The notes under the pieces were generated by a model. The model ran no database searches. It was given only the letters and a program-made list of their open reading frames with translations, and was not told the origin of the DNA. Positions 18,421 through 27,261 of a DNA stretch of 64,000 bases are shown here, piece by piece. This DNA is from Micromonospora inaquosa (GTDB taxonomy: Bacteria; Actinomycetota; Actinomycetes; Mycobacteriales; Micromonosporaceae). The DNA lies in NCBI RefSeq assembly GCF_003857055.1, contig NZ_QGSZ01000198.1, forward strand, positions 1 through 64,000. Direction: 5' to 3'. Position numbers and translations under genes: made by a program. Each line of letters opens with the position of its first letter. The stretch's first letter is position 1.

Positions 18421-19323
18421 ATGCCCGACCTGGTCATCCGCCCCCTCACCTCGGGCGAGGAAAATCTCTTCGCATCTCTTCCCGACCCGGGCCTGGTCGG
18501 GTTCGCCGCCTTCGGCGACACCTACACCGACATGGCAGCAGCCGGCCAATACCGCCCGGAGTGGACCTGGGTCGCCCTACGCGGCGGCGTCGTGGTGGCT
18601 CGTGCCGCCTGGTGGGCGGGCCCCGAAGACAACAAGCCGCTGGCCCTGGACTGGTTCGACTTCACCGACCACGACGCGGCAGTGCAGTTGCTGCGCACCG
18701 CGCCGCTGCACGCCGAGTACTCCCTACTGCTGCCCACCGGTTGGCGCGAAAATCCCGCGGTCCGACAGCAGGCCCAATCCCGCATCGACGCCGCCGTCGC
18801 CGCTGGCCTATCGCCGCTGGTCGAGCGCTTCCGATACCGATGGACGCCGGACTGCGCGGTGCCCCCACGGCCAGGCCGCCTCGAATTTCGGCCCGAGCCC
18901 GACGACTCAGCCATCTACGACGCTTTCCGCCGGATACACCAGGGCAGTCTCGACGCCCACGCCCGCCACACCATCGCTACGTCCGGGATCGACGCCGCCT
19001 GCCTGGAAACACTGGACTACCTGCGGTGGAAGCCGAGCCCACGCGACTGGTGGCGCCTGGCCTACAACCCAGTCGGGGAACTGGTCGGCCTGAGCGCCCC
19101 CGCCCGCAACTACGGCGACCCGGTCATCGGCTACATCGGCGTCGTGCCCGAGCACCGCGGTCACGGATACGCCTACGACCTGCTCGTCGAAGCCACCCAC
19201 ATCCTCGCCGACGAGGGCGCAGACCACATCGTCGCCGCCACCGATCAAACGAACATCCCCATGGCTGCCACCTTCGCCAAAGCCGGCTACCCCATCATCC
19301 AGGAGCGCATTGACCTGACCTGA
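18421..19323 (+). CDS. GNAT family N-acetyltransferase
   Basis: The 300-residue protein has a degenerate N-terminal GNAT half (about 1-140) and a canonical C-terminal GNAT domain with IGYIGVVPEHRGHGYAYDLL, the acetyl-CoA motif A, and TNIPMAATFAKAGY, motif B. It transfers acetyl groups from acetyl-CoA; the acceptor is not predictable. GGAAGGA precedes the ATG. It lies between the two inverted copies of the GNAT/[4Fe-4S] pair but is not closely related to those short GNAT proteins. Confidence 0.88.
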   Translation: MPDLVIRPLTSGEENLFASLPDPGLVGFAAFGDTYTDMAAAGQYRPEWTWVALRGGVVVARAAWWAGPEDNKPLALDWFDFTDHDAAVQLLRTAPLHAEYSLLLPTGWRENPAVRQQAQSRIDAAVAAGLSPLVERFRYRWTPDCAVPPRPGRLEFRPEPDDSAIYDAFRRIHQGSLDAHARHTIATSGIDAACLETLDYLRWKPSPRDWWRLAYNPVGELVGLSAPARNYGDPVIGYIGVVPEHRGHGYAYDLLVEATHILADEGADHIVAATDQTNIPMAATFAKAGYPIIQERIDLT

Positions 19324-19386
19324 TCAAAACGCCGACCACACTTCCTGTGACAGAGCCCAGATGAGAGGGCGGCGGTTGGGACTGCG

Positions 19387-19878
19387 TAGATTTCCGTGTT
19401 TGACCTGGGTGTGGTCCATTGGACAGGACGTTGATCCTGTCCGGGAAGGACCACGTCATGGCAGACAAGAAGAAGGCGGTTCAGCTGCCTGAACCGACGG
19501 CGGCTGAGGTCGAGTTTGCGCAGCAGCTGGTCGAGTGGGCCAAGGCCGACGGAGTCTCGTTGGTCGGCCCGGGTGGGCTCCTCGCGGGGATCACCCGCAC
19601 GGTCCTTGAATCAGCGCTCGACGCCGAACTGGATGCCCACCTTGAGGAGGTCGGCGTCGACGAGGCGACCGGCCGGCGGACCAACATTCGCAACGGGCAC
19701 GGGGCGAAGACGGTGCAGACCGAGGTCGGGCCGGTGCGGATTCAGGTTCCTCGGGACCGGGCGGGTTCGTTCGCCCCGCGGATCGTGCCGAAGCACGTCC
19801 GCCGGTTGGACGGGTTCAACGAGGCGATCCTGTCGCTGCATGCGAAAGGCCTGACGACCGGGGAGATCTCGGCGCAAC
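19387..19878 (+). mobile_element. IS256-family element, left end and transposase N-terminus
   Basis: A left-end sequence (TAGATTTCCGTGTTTGACC at 19387) is followed by an ATG at 19458 and 140 codons of an IS256-type transposase: LLAGITRTVLESALDAELDAHL, then TGRRTNIRNGHGAKTV and VRIQVPRDRAGSFAPRIV. Homology stops at LTTGEISAQ, where the family continues into its DDE core. The following bases belong to the [4Fe-4S] gene on the other strand. The right part of the element is lost. The same left end recurs at 23227-23288. Confidence 0.8.
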
Positions 19879-19879
19879 G

Positions 19880-20180
19880 CTCAGCTCGCCGCGCAGAATC
19901 AACTGTTCGACGGAGTTGCGCGTGGTCTGTGTGGGCCGGTCCGGGTCTCGGCCCCGCCGTCCACGAGTTCGTACTGCAACGCTCCGGAGGGGCAGCGCCG
20001 GATCACTTCGGCCAAGCGTTCGGCCTCGGCAGCGTCGGGGCGGATCCACGGGCGCTGGCCCGTGTCGAAGACCTCCGGCAAGCCGCGGACGCACTCGGCG
20101 GCGTGCCAGCAACGCCTCGCCTCGAACGTGACAGTGATCTTCTGGCCCTCGTACGCCTTCTTGTTGTTTCCGCTGCTCAC
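19880..20180 (-). pseudogene. YjdI-like [4Fe-4S] mono-cluster protein, 3'-truncated
   Basis: The protein starts SSGNNKKAYEGQKITVTFEA and keeps the mono-cluster residues in CWHAAECVRG and RCPSGALQYEL. In actinobacterial relatives this domain is followed by a CDGSH-type iron-sulfur segment. Here a frameshift (the lost continuation SVEQLILRGELS lies in another frame) and the junction with the IS256 fragment remove it. The first domain may still be made. It is downstream of a GNAT gene, as in the E. coli yjdJ-yjdI pair. Confidence 0.65.
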
Positions 20181-20210
20181 AACGGCCTCCGTCGTCGCCG
20201 TGCTCGGCCG

Positions 20211-20519
20211 TCAGTCACTGACTCTGCTGTAGGCCTGGTACACCAGGTCCTGATACTCGGGGTGCCTGGCGATCCACCCCGCGATAAATGGGCAGGTGGC
20301 CAGGACCAGCAGGTTCGCGGCGCGTGCCTCGTCGAGGGCGGTGCGGGCCAGTGCTGCCCCTACTCCCTTTCCCTTGTACTCCGGTGAGACCTCGGTGTGT
20401 ACGAACGCGACGAGTTCGCTGGTACGGATGTACTGCGCGACGCCCGCGACCATGGACTCTCCGTCGACGCGGGCCTCGTATCGTCTGGCCTCGGGGACGT
20501 CACTCACTCGTACTGCCAT
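20211..20519 (-). CDS. YjdJ-like short GNAT N-acetyltransferase
   Basis: From the ATG at 20519 (GGAGGACAC directly upstream) the protein has 102 residues with YIRTSELVAFVHTEVSPEYK and GKGVGAALARTALDEAR, the acetyl-CoA-binding loop of short GCN5-like proteins. Members of this group are encoded next to the [4Fe-4S] mono-cluster protein; the pairing is kept here with a 30-base gap. The acceptor is unknown. This is the intact copy of the duplicated pair. Confidence 0.82.
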   Translation of the reverse strand: MAVRVSDVPEARRYEARVDGESMVAGVAQYIRTSELVAFVHTEVSPEYKGKGVGAALARTALDEARAANLLVLATCPFIAGWIARHPEYQDLVYQAYSRVSD

Positions 20520-20909
20520 GTGTCCTCCATGTGTCGTGGTGTGGATCTCAGCCACGGCGCTGCGGTCTAGTGGATGCGTCACTTGGTGTCACCGGCCTCT
20601 TGGCCGACCCGTTGTCAGGACTTGGTGGACAACGCGCCGCTGGACGTCGCCAAGTTGTGCGGGCGCGACCATCTCCGCGTCGTCTCGGTGAAACGCGGCG
20701 ATCCCGCGGTCACACCATCCAGTGTGCGTCAGCAACCGGCCGCAACCAGTGACACCGCGTCACATGCGGGTGATGACACCGTGCCACTACCGGATCGGCA
20801 TACGCGCTTCAAGGAGACCTGTGACCGGCACACCGCAGCTCCTTCGGACACCGCAGGCCGGTGGAACCACACTCCGCAGCGCCTGATGTTCGGCGACGGC
20901 TACATGATC
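20520..20909. other. Intergenic stretch without a recognisable gene
   Basis: Between the GNAT start and the end of the next minus-strand gene I see no frame with family character. The plus-strand frame beginning near 20574 has mixed composition and no motif. The region should contain the promoter of the GNAT/[4Fe-4S] pair close to 20540-20600; I could not identify clear -35/-10 boxes. Confidence 0.5.
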
Positions 20910-23141
20910 TCAGCCGGTCCGGAGCCGCTCGGACAGTTCGCAGACCGCCGCCTCGTATCGGTCGTCCGTCACGCACGGCTGATGACCGCACATCGGGGGC
21001 CAGACCGTGTCACGGCCCCGGGCATCGAGATCCTGCGGATCCCGAAGCCGGCGGTCCACCGCGGACCGCTGCCGCAGCGCGTCGTCAGCCCCGCGTCCCG
21101 GCGTGAAGATCCAACTGCCGATGGGATCGGTGTCTCGCCACAAGTTCACCCAGCGCCAGCCCAACCGGCGGCCGGCCTCACTCAGCACATCACTGCCCAC
21201 GTACGCCGGGAACAGCGTGCTGTAGAAGCGTCTCAGCGGGGAACCGTGCGTCAGCAGGGCAACCCTCGAGAGCACAGACGGCTCTAGTTGCAGGACGCTC
21301 GCCAGAGCGAGTATCGACCCGTGGCTGTGCGCGGCCACCAACACGTACTTCCCTTGCCCGACCAGCATGCTGATACGGCACGCGAGTTCGGGCACGGCGC
21401 GCTCGGCGTAACACGGTGGGGCGAAGGGGTGAGCGGCACGCGGCCAGAACATGCCGAGGTCCCAGAGCGTACCGATGTAGCGACGAAAAGCGGTCGTACG
21501 GTAGGCGAACAGTCCTCCGAAGAACAAACCGACGAACAGCAACGCCATCAGGTAGCTGCCCAACTGAGTGCCCGCACTGACGAAATCGGACGGCAGGCTG
21601 ACCAGGCTCTCCACGGCGACGCTCGGCTGTAGTTCGTCCAGGGCCAGAGCTGTGAAACCCAGGCTCAGCGCGACGAGGCAGCAGTAGGTCACTCCGAGTG
21701 GACGCAGTCGCTCCGTGAATTGCGCCCGGGCGATTGCGTCGCGGACTTGTTCCCGCCGTCGGGCCGTCCTCGCATCTGCCTCAGGAAAGTCGCGCGCGAC
21801 GATGCCGTCCGCTGTCCGCCGTCGGTGCCTCCGCGTGAACAGCACCATCGCCGCACCCGCGACCGCTGCGCCAATGACCGACACGAAGAAACCGAACATC
21901 GTCCACTTGTACGGCAGAACAGGGCTGGTGGGCAGCACGTCGGGGGTGGGCAGATCGCGGTCGAGGTAGTCCGATACGCGGTAGTTGAATTCGGTGGCGA
22001 AGCTGACCCCCAGTCCCACCGCCAGACACGCGAACAGCAGCGGACCCGACCAGCGCAGCTTCCCACGGCTGCCCTCCCGGCCCACCAGTGCCGCGATCCC
22101 GAGCAGCGCGAGCAGGACGCCCTGCGTTCCGACGAGCAGGACGACCGCGACGTCGTGGCCGGGCAGTCCGTTTTCGGCGGGCCACTCGCTGCGGTCGAAT
22201 GCGACCCACCCGATGACGGCGATCGTCACCACCACGGCAGTCGACCGCAGGGCATGGACCACCCCATCGACCACCGAGGTGCCGGCTACGGCGTCGATTA
22301 CGGAAGGTACGCACAGCAGTACGACACTGGCGACAAGGGTGAGCACGGCGCAGAACGTGAGCAGGACGTTGAGGAGGCTCGGTCCACGCCCAGCCCACAA
22401 CGCCGCGATCAGACTCAGATCGAGCACAGCGAGGCCGGTCGCCACATGAATGGAGCGAAGTCGCACCACTCCCGGCGTGGCGTTATGTGTCCCGATCGAG
22501 CCCAGTAGCGTGTCGGCCGGCTCACCCGTAGGTGGAATGAAGTTTTCGTACCAGCGACCGCACCGGGAACCCACCACCCACAACACCCAGATCGCGGCGA
22601 CGGGCACCAGCGCTAGCAGCGCCATGCGCAATCCGACCGGTTGACCGCCGAGCCAGGACAGCCAGGTCCGGCCCCCGAGGCAGCTACCCAGGGACATGCA
22701 CTTGCAGGCGAGCAGGTCCAACGCCACGCCGACGAACGACAAGACGTACAGGGCCGTGAGGCTCAGGCCGACCAGCCTGCAGCCTACCCAGACCACACCG
22801 CCGCTGACCTTCGCCCGCGGCCGCATCCATGCCGCCACGTTGCAGGCCATGAACGGCAACAGCAACACCAGCGACAGCGTCCTTGCGGCGGCTCCGCTCC
22901 GCAGATCGCTCCATCGGTATGTCTCCAACACCACGCCGCAGGCACCTCGGGAGTCACCATAGCCTCGGCGAGGCCGGTAGAAGCCGCCCTTGCTGTCGCC
23001 GGCGACCCGCTGCACGTGCGGCCGATCCAGGATGTCATCCGCGCTGGCACCAATCACGCCGTGCACCCGCAACTCAACGACGTCACCCGGCGGGGGCGGG
23101 TCGCACCCACCCCGTGCGCGGCACCGCGATGATTCCGGCAT
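20910..23141 (-). CDS. Large membrane protein with alpha/beta-hydrolase-like ends
   Basis: The 743-residue protein begins with a Cys/Pro-rich start and VVELRVHGVIGASADDILD, then RVAGDSKGGFYRPRR. A middle region (about 85-560) carries ten or more hydrophobic helices. The C-terminal part has YVLVAAHSHGSILALASVLQ, a G/H-x-S-x-G nucleophile elbow (SHGS), and LLTHGSPLRRFYSTLFP. The family is widespread in actinobacteria without known function. The arrangement suggests one hydrolase fold split by a membrane insert, acting at the cytoplasmic face (inference). Confidence 0.7.
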   Translation of the reverse strand: MPESSRCRARGGCDPPPPGDVVELRVHGVIGASADDILDRPHVQRVAGDSKGGFYRPRRGYGDSRGACGVVLETYRWSDLRSGAAARTLSLVLLLPFMACNVAAWMRPRAKVSGGVVWVGCRLVGLSLTALYVLSFVGVALDLLACKCMSLGSCLGGRTWLSWLGGQPVGLRMALLALVPVAAIWVLWVVGSRCGRWYENFIPPTGEPADTLLGSIGTHNATPGVVRLRSIHVATGLAVLDLSLIAALWAGRGPSLLNVLLTFCAVLTLVASVVLLCVPSVIDAVAGTSVVDGVVHALRSTAVVVTIAVIGWVAFDRSEWPAENGLPGHDVAVVLLVGTQGVLLALLGIAALVGREGSRGKLRWSGPLLFACLAVGLGVSFATEFNYRVSDYLDRDLPTPDVLPTSPVLPYKWTMFGFFVSVIGAAVAGAAMVLFTRRHRRRTADGIVARDFPEADARTARRREQVRDAIARAQFTERLRPLGVTYCCLVALSLGFTALALDELQPSVAVESLVSLPSDFVSAGTQLGSYLMALLFVGLFFGGLFAYRTTAFRRYIGTLWDLGMFWPRAAHPFAPPCYAERAVPELACRISMLVGQGKYVLVAAHSHGSILALASVLQLEPSVLSRVALLTHGSPLRRFYSTLFPAYVGSDVLSEAGRRLGWRWVNLWRDTDPIGSWIFTPGRGADDALRQRSAVDRRLRDPQDLDARGRDTVWPPMCGHQPCVTDDRYEAAVCELSERLRTG

Positions 23142-23226
23142 TCTTACCTCGCAGGCTGGGACATCTCGGAGCGAAGCGCTGGCCAGCCGCGCATACCCGA
23201 ACGAGCCCGTTACAGACGGGACCGCC

Positions 23227-23288
23227 TAGATTTCGCGTTTGACCTGGGTGTGTGGTCCGTTGGACAGGACGTTGATCCTGTCCGGAAG
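23227..23288 (+). repeat. Second copy of the IS256-type left end
   Basis: About 60 bases match 19387-19450 with few changes, including TTTGACCTGGGTGT and TTGGACAGGACGTTGATCCT. Copy 2 has a TG duplication after the shared GGGTGT. No transposase start follows: the next bases belong to another transposase on the minus strand. It is a solo IS end in the same orientation as the first. Confidence 0.7.
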
Positions 23289-23450
23289 CTGGACCGTGAG
23301 GCGAGGACCGCCGTCAGCACCTTCCGCTCGTCGACTTTCGGGGTAATGAGCGCCCACGCGATCGGCAGACCGGACGGGGTGCAGATGAGATGCGGGCGTA
23401 GGCCCAAGAAGAACGTCGAGTGCGGGGCGCAGTAGCCGTACCCGGCCCAA
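23289..23450 (-). mobile_element. Transposase fragment (IS982-like)
   Basis: The minus strand reads GYGYCAPHSTFFLGLRPHLI, then CTPSGLPIAWALITPKVDER, a central block of IS982-type DDE transposases. Both ends are missing, and the 3' side runs into the solo IS256-type end, showing nested insertion. The family call is from memory of the motif. About 70 bases without features separate it from the carboxylesterase stop. Confidence 0.55.
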
Positions 23451-23523
23451 CCCGGGCGTCACAAACGGATCTGCACCACGCTTCGTCTAGGCCAACAACC
23501 CGGGGTCGTGTGGACTTACTCGT

Positions 23524-25413
23524 CTAGGGGATCGGCCCGTCGTAGTCCATCCAGAAGTCGACGGCGTCGGGGCGTGGGCGGGGTGCCATCCCGCTGCCGC
23601 CGGCGAACTCCATAACGCGGTCGGGCGCTTGCTCGACCGTCGGCCAGGCCGGCAGGCCTGGTGCGTTGGGGTCGCCGGTGCGGACAAAGTTGACCCAGTA
23701 CGCGCTCATCTGGTCGCGGAGCCGGTAGTCGGCCTCCGTGTAGTCGGCGGCGCTGTCGGCGCCGAGGTTGTCGTATGCGTACGCGACCTCGGCGCCGTGG
23801 TAGGCGCCGTACTTCTCAAGACCCTTCTCGGGAGGGATGTGTGAGAAGAAGTAGAGGTAGGCGTCCGATTCACCCGTCTGCGTCTGCAACTGAGCCCAGC
23901 GCCGCATCGCTCGGGTCATGATCCTGTCGGTTTCGACCCGCAGGAGCGACTCGAGAACCTGTTCCGCTGTCTCCCCTGGATACAGATCGAGGAACCGGTC
24001 CGCATCCTCACCGTATGTCTCGCGTGCGGACGACCGGTACTCGTCGACGTCCGTGTCCGGTGGACTGGCCAGCGCGAGCGAGGCTTCGTCCGCGTTGCTG
24101 CCGACCAGGGTCGGCACGTCCAGTTGCTCTCCGGAGGCGTAGGTCTCCGCCGGCGATCGTTCGAGCACGTGGCCGTCGACGGAGGGCTGCCAGTGCGCGT
24201 CGAGCGCGCCCGCCGCGTCCACGACGCGCTCGACGGGCATTTCGCGCATCTCCTCGATGGTCGCCCCTCCCAGTCGCTCGCTCAGGCGACGGCCGGCATC
24301 CTCTGCCGCCTCGCGCGTGTCGGTCTGGTCGCCGCGCTCGCTGTTCCCCGTGGTGCCCATGCACGCTCCGCTGCCGGCGATGATGCCGTCCACGAGGTCT
24401 TCGGCGAGCCGTGTCGCACCTAGGATGCAGACGCTCTCGCCCCCGGCGGATTCGCCCGCGATCGTGACCTGGTCGGGGTCGCCGCCGAATGCCGCGATGT
24501 TGTCACGCACCCACGCCAGGGCGGCGATCTGGTCGAGGATCCCGTAGTTGCCCGACGCGTCGTGTGTGGACTCCGCGGACAGTTCGGGATGGGAGAGGAA
24601 GCCGAGTACCCCCAGCCGGTAGTTGATGGTGACGGTGATCACCTGGCCCCGGGAGGCGAGCGCCTCGCCATCGTAGAGGGGGAGGGCGCCGGAGCCGGTC
24701 GCGAAGCCGCCGCCCGGGATGTAGACGAGCACGGGAAGGTTCTTCGGGGCGGGTGTCGTGCTCCGCCAGATGTTGAGGGAGAGACTGTCCTCGCTCACGG
24801 GATAGGGATTGAGGAGCGTGCCTTCCAGGGGCACCTCCACGATCTGCGAGAGCGCCCGCGTGAAGAACCTGGAGGTGCCCTGAACCGGAACGGCGGAGAA
24901 CCGGTCTGCGGTGAACACGCCCTCGCGCGGCTTCAGCGGCTCAGGCGCACGCCAACGCAGATCCCCCACCGGAGCCTGCGCATACGGGATGCCCGCGAAG
25001 ACCTCGACTGTGCGCTCGTCGTTGTAGACGCCGGTGATCGGTCCCTGCTGCGTCTGCACCGGCCCGGACGGCGAGCGGTCCACTCCGCCGGCGATGCGGG
25101 TCTGCGGTGATGGATAGGCGAACACCGCCGCCCCGAGAACGATCGCCCCGGCGAGCAGCCACGCACCTATCCGGAGCAGCGCGTGCCCTCGGGCCCACGA
25201 GCGCACTGTCGCACCGACCACCACGAGCAGCCCCACGACAAGTACCCAACCCCACCACGGACTCCGGTTGAGCCACGCGAGCACGAACGCGACAGCCGTC
25301 AGCGGGAACAGGGGGACCCAGGGGCGGAGGGACCTCGCAAACCGTCGGCGCCCACCAGACCTGGCGCCCGCCTGGACGACACCGGTTGGGCGCTGTTGCC
25401 ACTCGCTTCCCAC
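23524..25413 (-). CDS. Type-B carboxylesterase with N-terminal membrane anchor
   Basis: The 629-residue protein has three N-terminal membrane helices (about 33-48, 53-70 and 80-97) and then an extracytoplasmic carboxylesterase domain. Motifs: GIPYAQAPVGDLRWRAP, SLNIWRS, the oxyanion loop PGGGFATGSG, the nucleophile elbow GESAGGES, and the His region YHGAEVAYAYDN. Such enzymes hydrolyse carboxylic esters; the natural substrate is unknown. CAGGAG stands 6 bases before the GTG at 25413. Membrane tethering by several helices is unusual for the family. Confidence 0.88.
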   Translation of the reverse strand: MGSEWQQRPTGVVQAGARSGGRRRFARSLRPWVPLFPLTAVAFVLAWLNRSPWWGWVLVVGLLVVVGATVRSWARGHALLRIGAWLLAGAIVLGAAVFAYPSPQTRIAGGVDRSPSGPVQTQQGPITGVYNDERTVEVFAGIPYAQAPVGDLRWRAPEPLKPREGVFTADRFSAVPVQGTSRFFTRALSQIVEVPLEGTLLNPYPVSEDSLSLNIWRSTTPAPKNLPVLVYIPGGGFATGSGALPLYDGEALASRGQVITVTINYRLGVLGFLSHPELSAESTHDASGNYGILDQIAALAWVRDNIAAFGGDPDQVTIAGESAGGESVCILGATRLAEDLVDGIIAGSGACMGTTGNSERGDQTDTREAAEDAGRRLSERLGGATIEEMREMPVERVVDAAGALDAHWQPSVDGHVLERSPAETYASGEQLDVPTLVGSNADEASLALASPPDTDVDEYRSSARETYGEDADRFLDLYPGETAEQVLESLLRVETDRIMTRAMRRWAQLQTQTGESDAYLYFFSHIPPEKGLEKYGAYHGAEVAYAYDNLGADSAADYTEADYRLRDQMSAYWVNFVRTGDPNAPGLPAWPTVEQAPDRVMEFAGGSGMAPRPRPDAVDFWMDYDGPIP

Positions 25414-25580
25414 TCTTCACTCCTGTTGCTGTTTTGAGAACCGACACATGTTCGCGCGAAGCGCTTCACTGGCGGGCGCACGGTGAGGAGTCGCCTGTCA
25501 GCGGAGACCCTGTCCGGGCTCGCCGAAGCGCACGAGGTAACGGCGGAGACGCCGGCGCCCCTATTCCTGTCCTTTCGCCG

Positions 25581-25655
25581 TCAGCGAGGGGGGACCAGGC
25601 CGTTGTCGTACGCGAAGATCACCGCCTGGATCCGGTCGCGGGCGCCGATCGGCGC
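25581..25655 (-). pseudogene. LuxR-type response regulator, extreme C-terminal remnant
   Basis: The minus strand encodes ARDRIQAVIFAYDNGLVPPR and a stop at 25581-25583. This is the last helix of NarL/LuxR response regulators. Nothing else of the gene is present. From 25656 to 25837 I see no feature. Confidence 0.5.
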
Positions 25656-25837
25656 GGCGGGTGCGGCGGCGCGGTCACGCGGGCCTCCTTTTCAAGTGCG
25701 GGATCCAGGTCAGATGGATTGCGTGTCGGTCCGCGCGTGAGTGGGCGTACGGCGGATAGGTGAGATATCCGTCGTCGCCGCCGGCGGAGTAGGTGGCCTG
25801 GCCGCGACCGCCAGCGGCAGGTCCGCCCGGAACCGGG

Positions 25838-26518
25838 CTAACTTCGCGGAAGGACAGAGATGGCCGCGATGGCGCTGTTGACGACGGTGGCCGTCACGGT
25901 GCGGGTCACGGCTGCCCCTGCGGCATCGGCGCCCCAGTCGCCCTGTTCGAGTTCCTTGGCTCGGTTGATCACCGGTGAGGTCCACGGGATCTCGCGGTGG
26001 AACTGCGGGAGCGTCCCGCTCGCCGAGAGCAGCGCCGTGAGCGCGGCGACCCGGGCTTGCGGCTTCGCACCGTCCACGAGAACCTGCCGAACCTCGGCGA
26101 GCAGGCGCGCCCGTCGTTCGGTTCTGCCCTCACGCAGGGCTGTCGTCCGGAACAGGCCGAGCACCTTACGGGGCTCCTGGTCGATGTCGCCGCGCGCGAC
26201 GAGCCGCTGGAGCACCGGCTCGCGCAGGACGGGACCGATCGCGGCCAGTGCCGTCTGCACCCCTCGGGGTTTCTCGGCGAGGTAGTCGTAGGCCGGGCGG
26301 AGGAGGCTGTCCGACGGTGGGTGACCCGGCAGGCTGCTGACCCGCCCCCGATCCGTCGGGGTCAGGTGCCCGCCGAGGGCGAGGTCGGCGAGGACGGCTC
26401 CGCCGAGGACGTAGAAGAGGGTGTTCTCGCCGGCGATGGTCCCGGACCTGGGTTGGAACAGGAGCAGGAGGAGGTCTTCGACGAGGGTCGGGGTGTGCGA
26501 GCTGGGTTCGGTGGTCAT
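25838..26518 (-). CDS. GPP34 (GOLPH3/VPS74-like) phosphoprotein family protein
   Basis: The 226-residue protein starts with TLVEDLLLLLFQPRSGTIAG, then AVLADLALGGHLT, and ends in an alternating helix near ATVVNSAIAAISVL. This is the GPP34 fold known from eukaryotic Golgi proteins that bind phosphoinositides; actinobacterial members are common but uncharacterised. The ATG at 26518 overlaps the stop of the ABC permease by 4 bases, so it belongs to the exporter operon and may act at the same membrane. Confidence 0.85.
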   Translation of the reverse strand: MTTEPSSHTPTLVEDLLLLLFQPRSGTIAGENTLFYVLGGAVLADLALGGHLTPTDRGRVSSLPGHPPSDSLLRPAYDYLAEKPRGVQTALAAIGPVLREPVLQRLVARGDIDQEPRKVLGLFRTTALREGRTERRARLLAEVRQVLVDGAKPQARVAALTALLSASGTLPQFHREIPWTSPVINRAKELEQGDWGADAAGAAVTRTVTATVVNSAIAAISVLPRS

Positions 26519-27234
26519 CGGCGGGGCTCCCAGCGGAAGAGTCGGGTGGCGAGGTTGACGGCGATGACGACCCAGCCGAGCGTGGGCGCGAGCAGGAGCA
26601 GGGAGTCGGTCACGGCGACGCCGCCGTTCCAGGCGTTCATGATGAGTTCGGTGGCCGCGCCGCCGGGCAGCAGCCGCTTGAGCCAGGCGAGGTTCTCGGT
26701 GCCGGAGATACCCACCCAGGTGGTCACGGCGATCAACCCGAGGGTAACGGGGAGGGTGGTGACCTGGGCGTGTTCGGGGGAGTTCGTCAGCCCGGCCGTG
26801 GCCAGCGCCAGGCCGATCAGCATGGCCAGCGTCGCGAGGATCGCCACCACCAGCAGGGCGACGTTCGACGGTCCGCCGGCGACCACGGCCAGGGCGGTGA
26901 GGATCGCGGCCACCTGCACCGCCGCGATGACGAGTACGGGCAGCAGTAGGCCGGCGAGGATGCTGGGGTCGCTTTCGGCGGTGGAGCGCAGCCGCTTGAG
27001 GAAGAGGTTCTGCCGCCGGGAGGCCAGGGTGGTGACGGCCGTGGCGTAGAGGCCGAACGCGGCCACGGTGAACGTCACGATCGCGGCGATGTAGCCGAGG
27101 CTCCCGAGGGCGGCGTACGTCTCGTGCTGACGCACGAAGAACGCGCTGACCGCGACCGGGATGATGAGGCTGGTGATCAGTATCAGTCGGTTGCGGAAGA
27201 TCTGGATCAGTTCGCTGGACGCGATGGACAACAC
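26515..27234 (-). CDS. ABC-2 type transporter permease
   Basis: The 239-residue protein has six membrane helices with short loops, typical of ABC-2 permeases for drug or lipid export (start LSIASSELIQIFRNRLILIT; IFRNR is the usual coupling segment). It lies 27 bases downstream of the ATPase and overlaps the GPP34 gene. It should form the membrane half of an exporter with the product of 27262-28143. Confidence 0.88.
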   Translation of the reverse strand: MLSIASSELIQIFRNRLILITSLIIPVAVSAFFVRQHETYAALGSLGYIAAIVTFTVAAFGLYATAVTTLASRRQNLFLKRLRSTAESDPSILAGLLLPVLVIAAVQVAAILTALAVVAGGPSNVALLVVAILATLAMLIGLALATAGLTNSPEHAQVTTLPVTLGLIAVTTWVGISGTENLAWLKRLLPGGAATELIMNAWNGGVAVTDSLLLLAPTLGWVVIAVNLATRLFRWEPRR

Positions 27235-27261
27235 GGGTGAGGCTCCTTCGGGATGCGCGGA

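Noticed and set aside
20574..20905. Small plus-strand gene between the GNAT pair and the large membrane gene
   Set aside because: No motif, mixed composition and antisense overlap with the true gene from 20910 onward.
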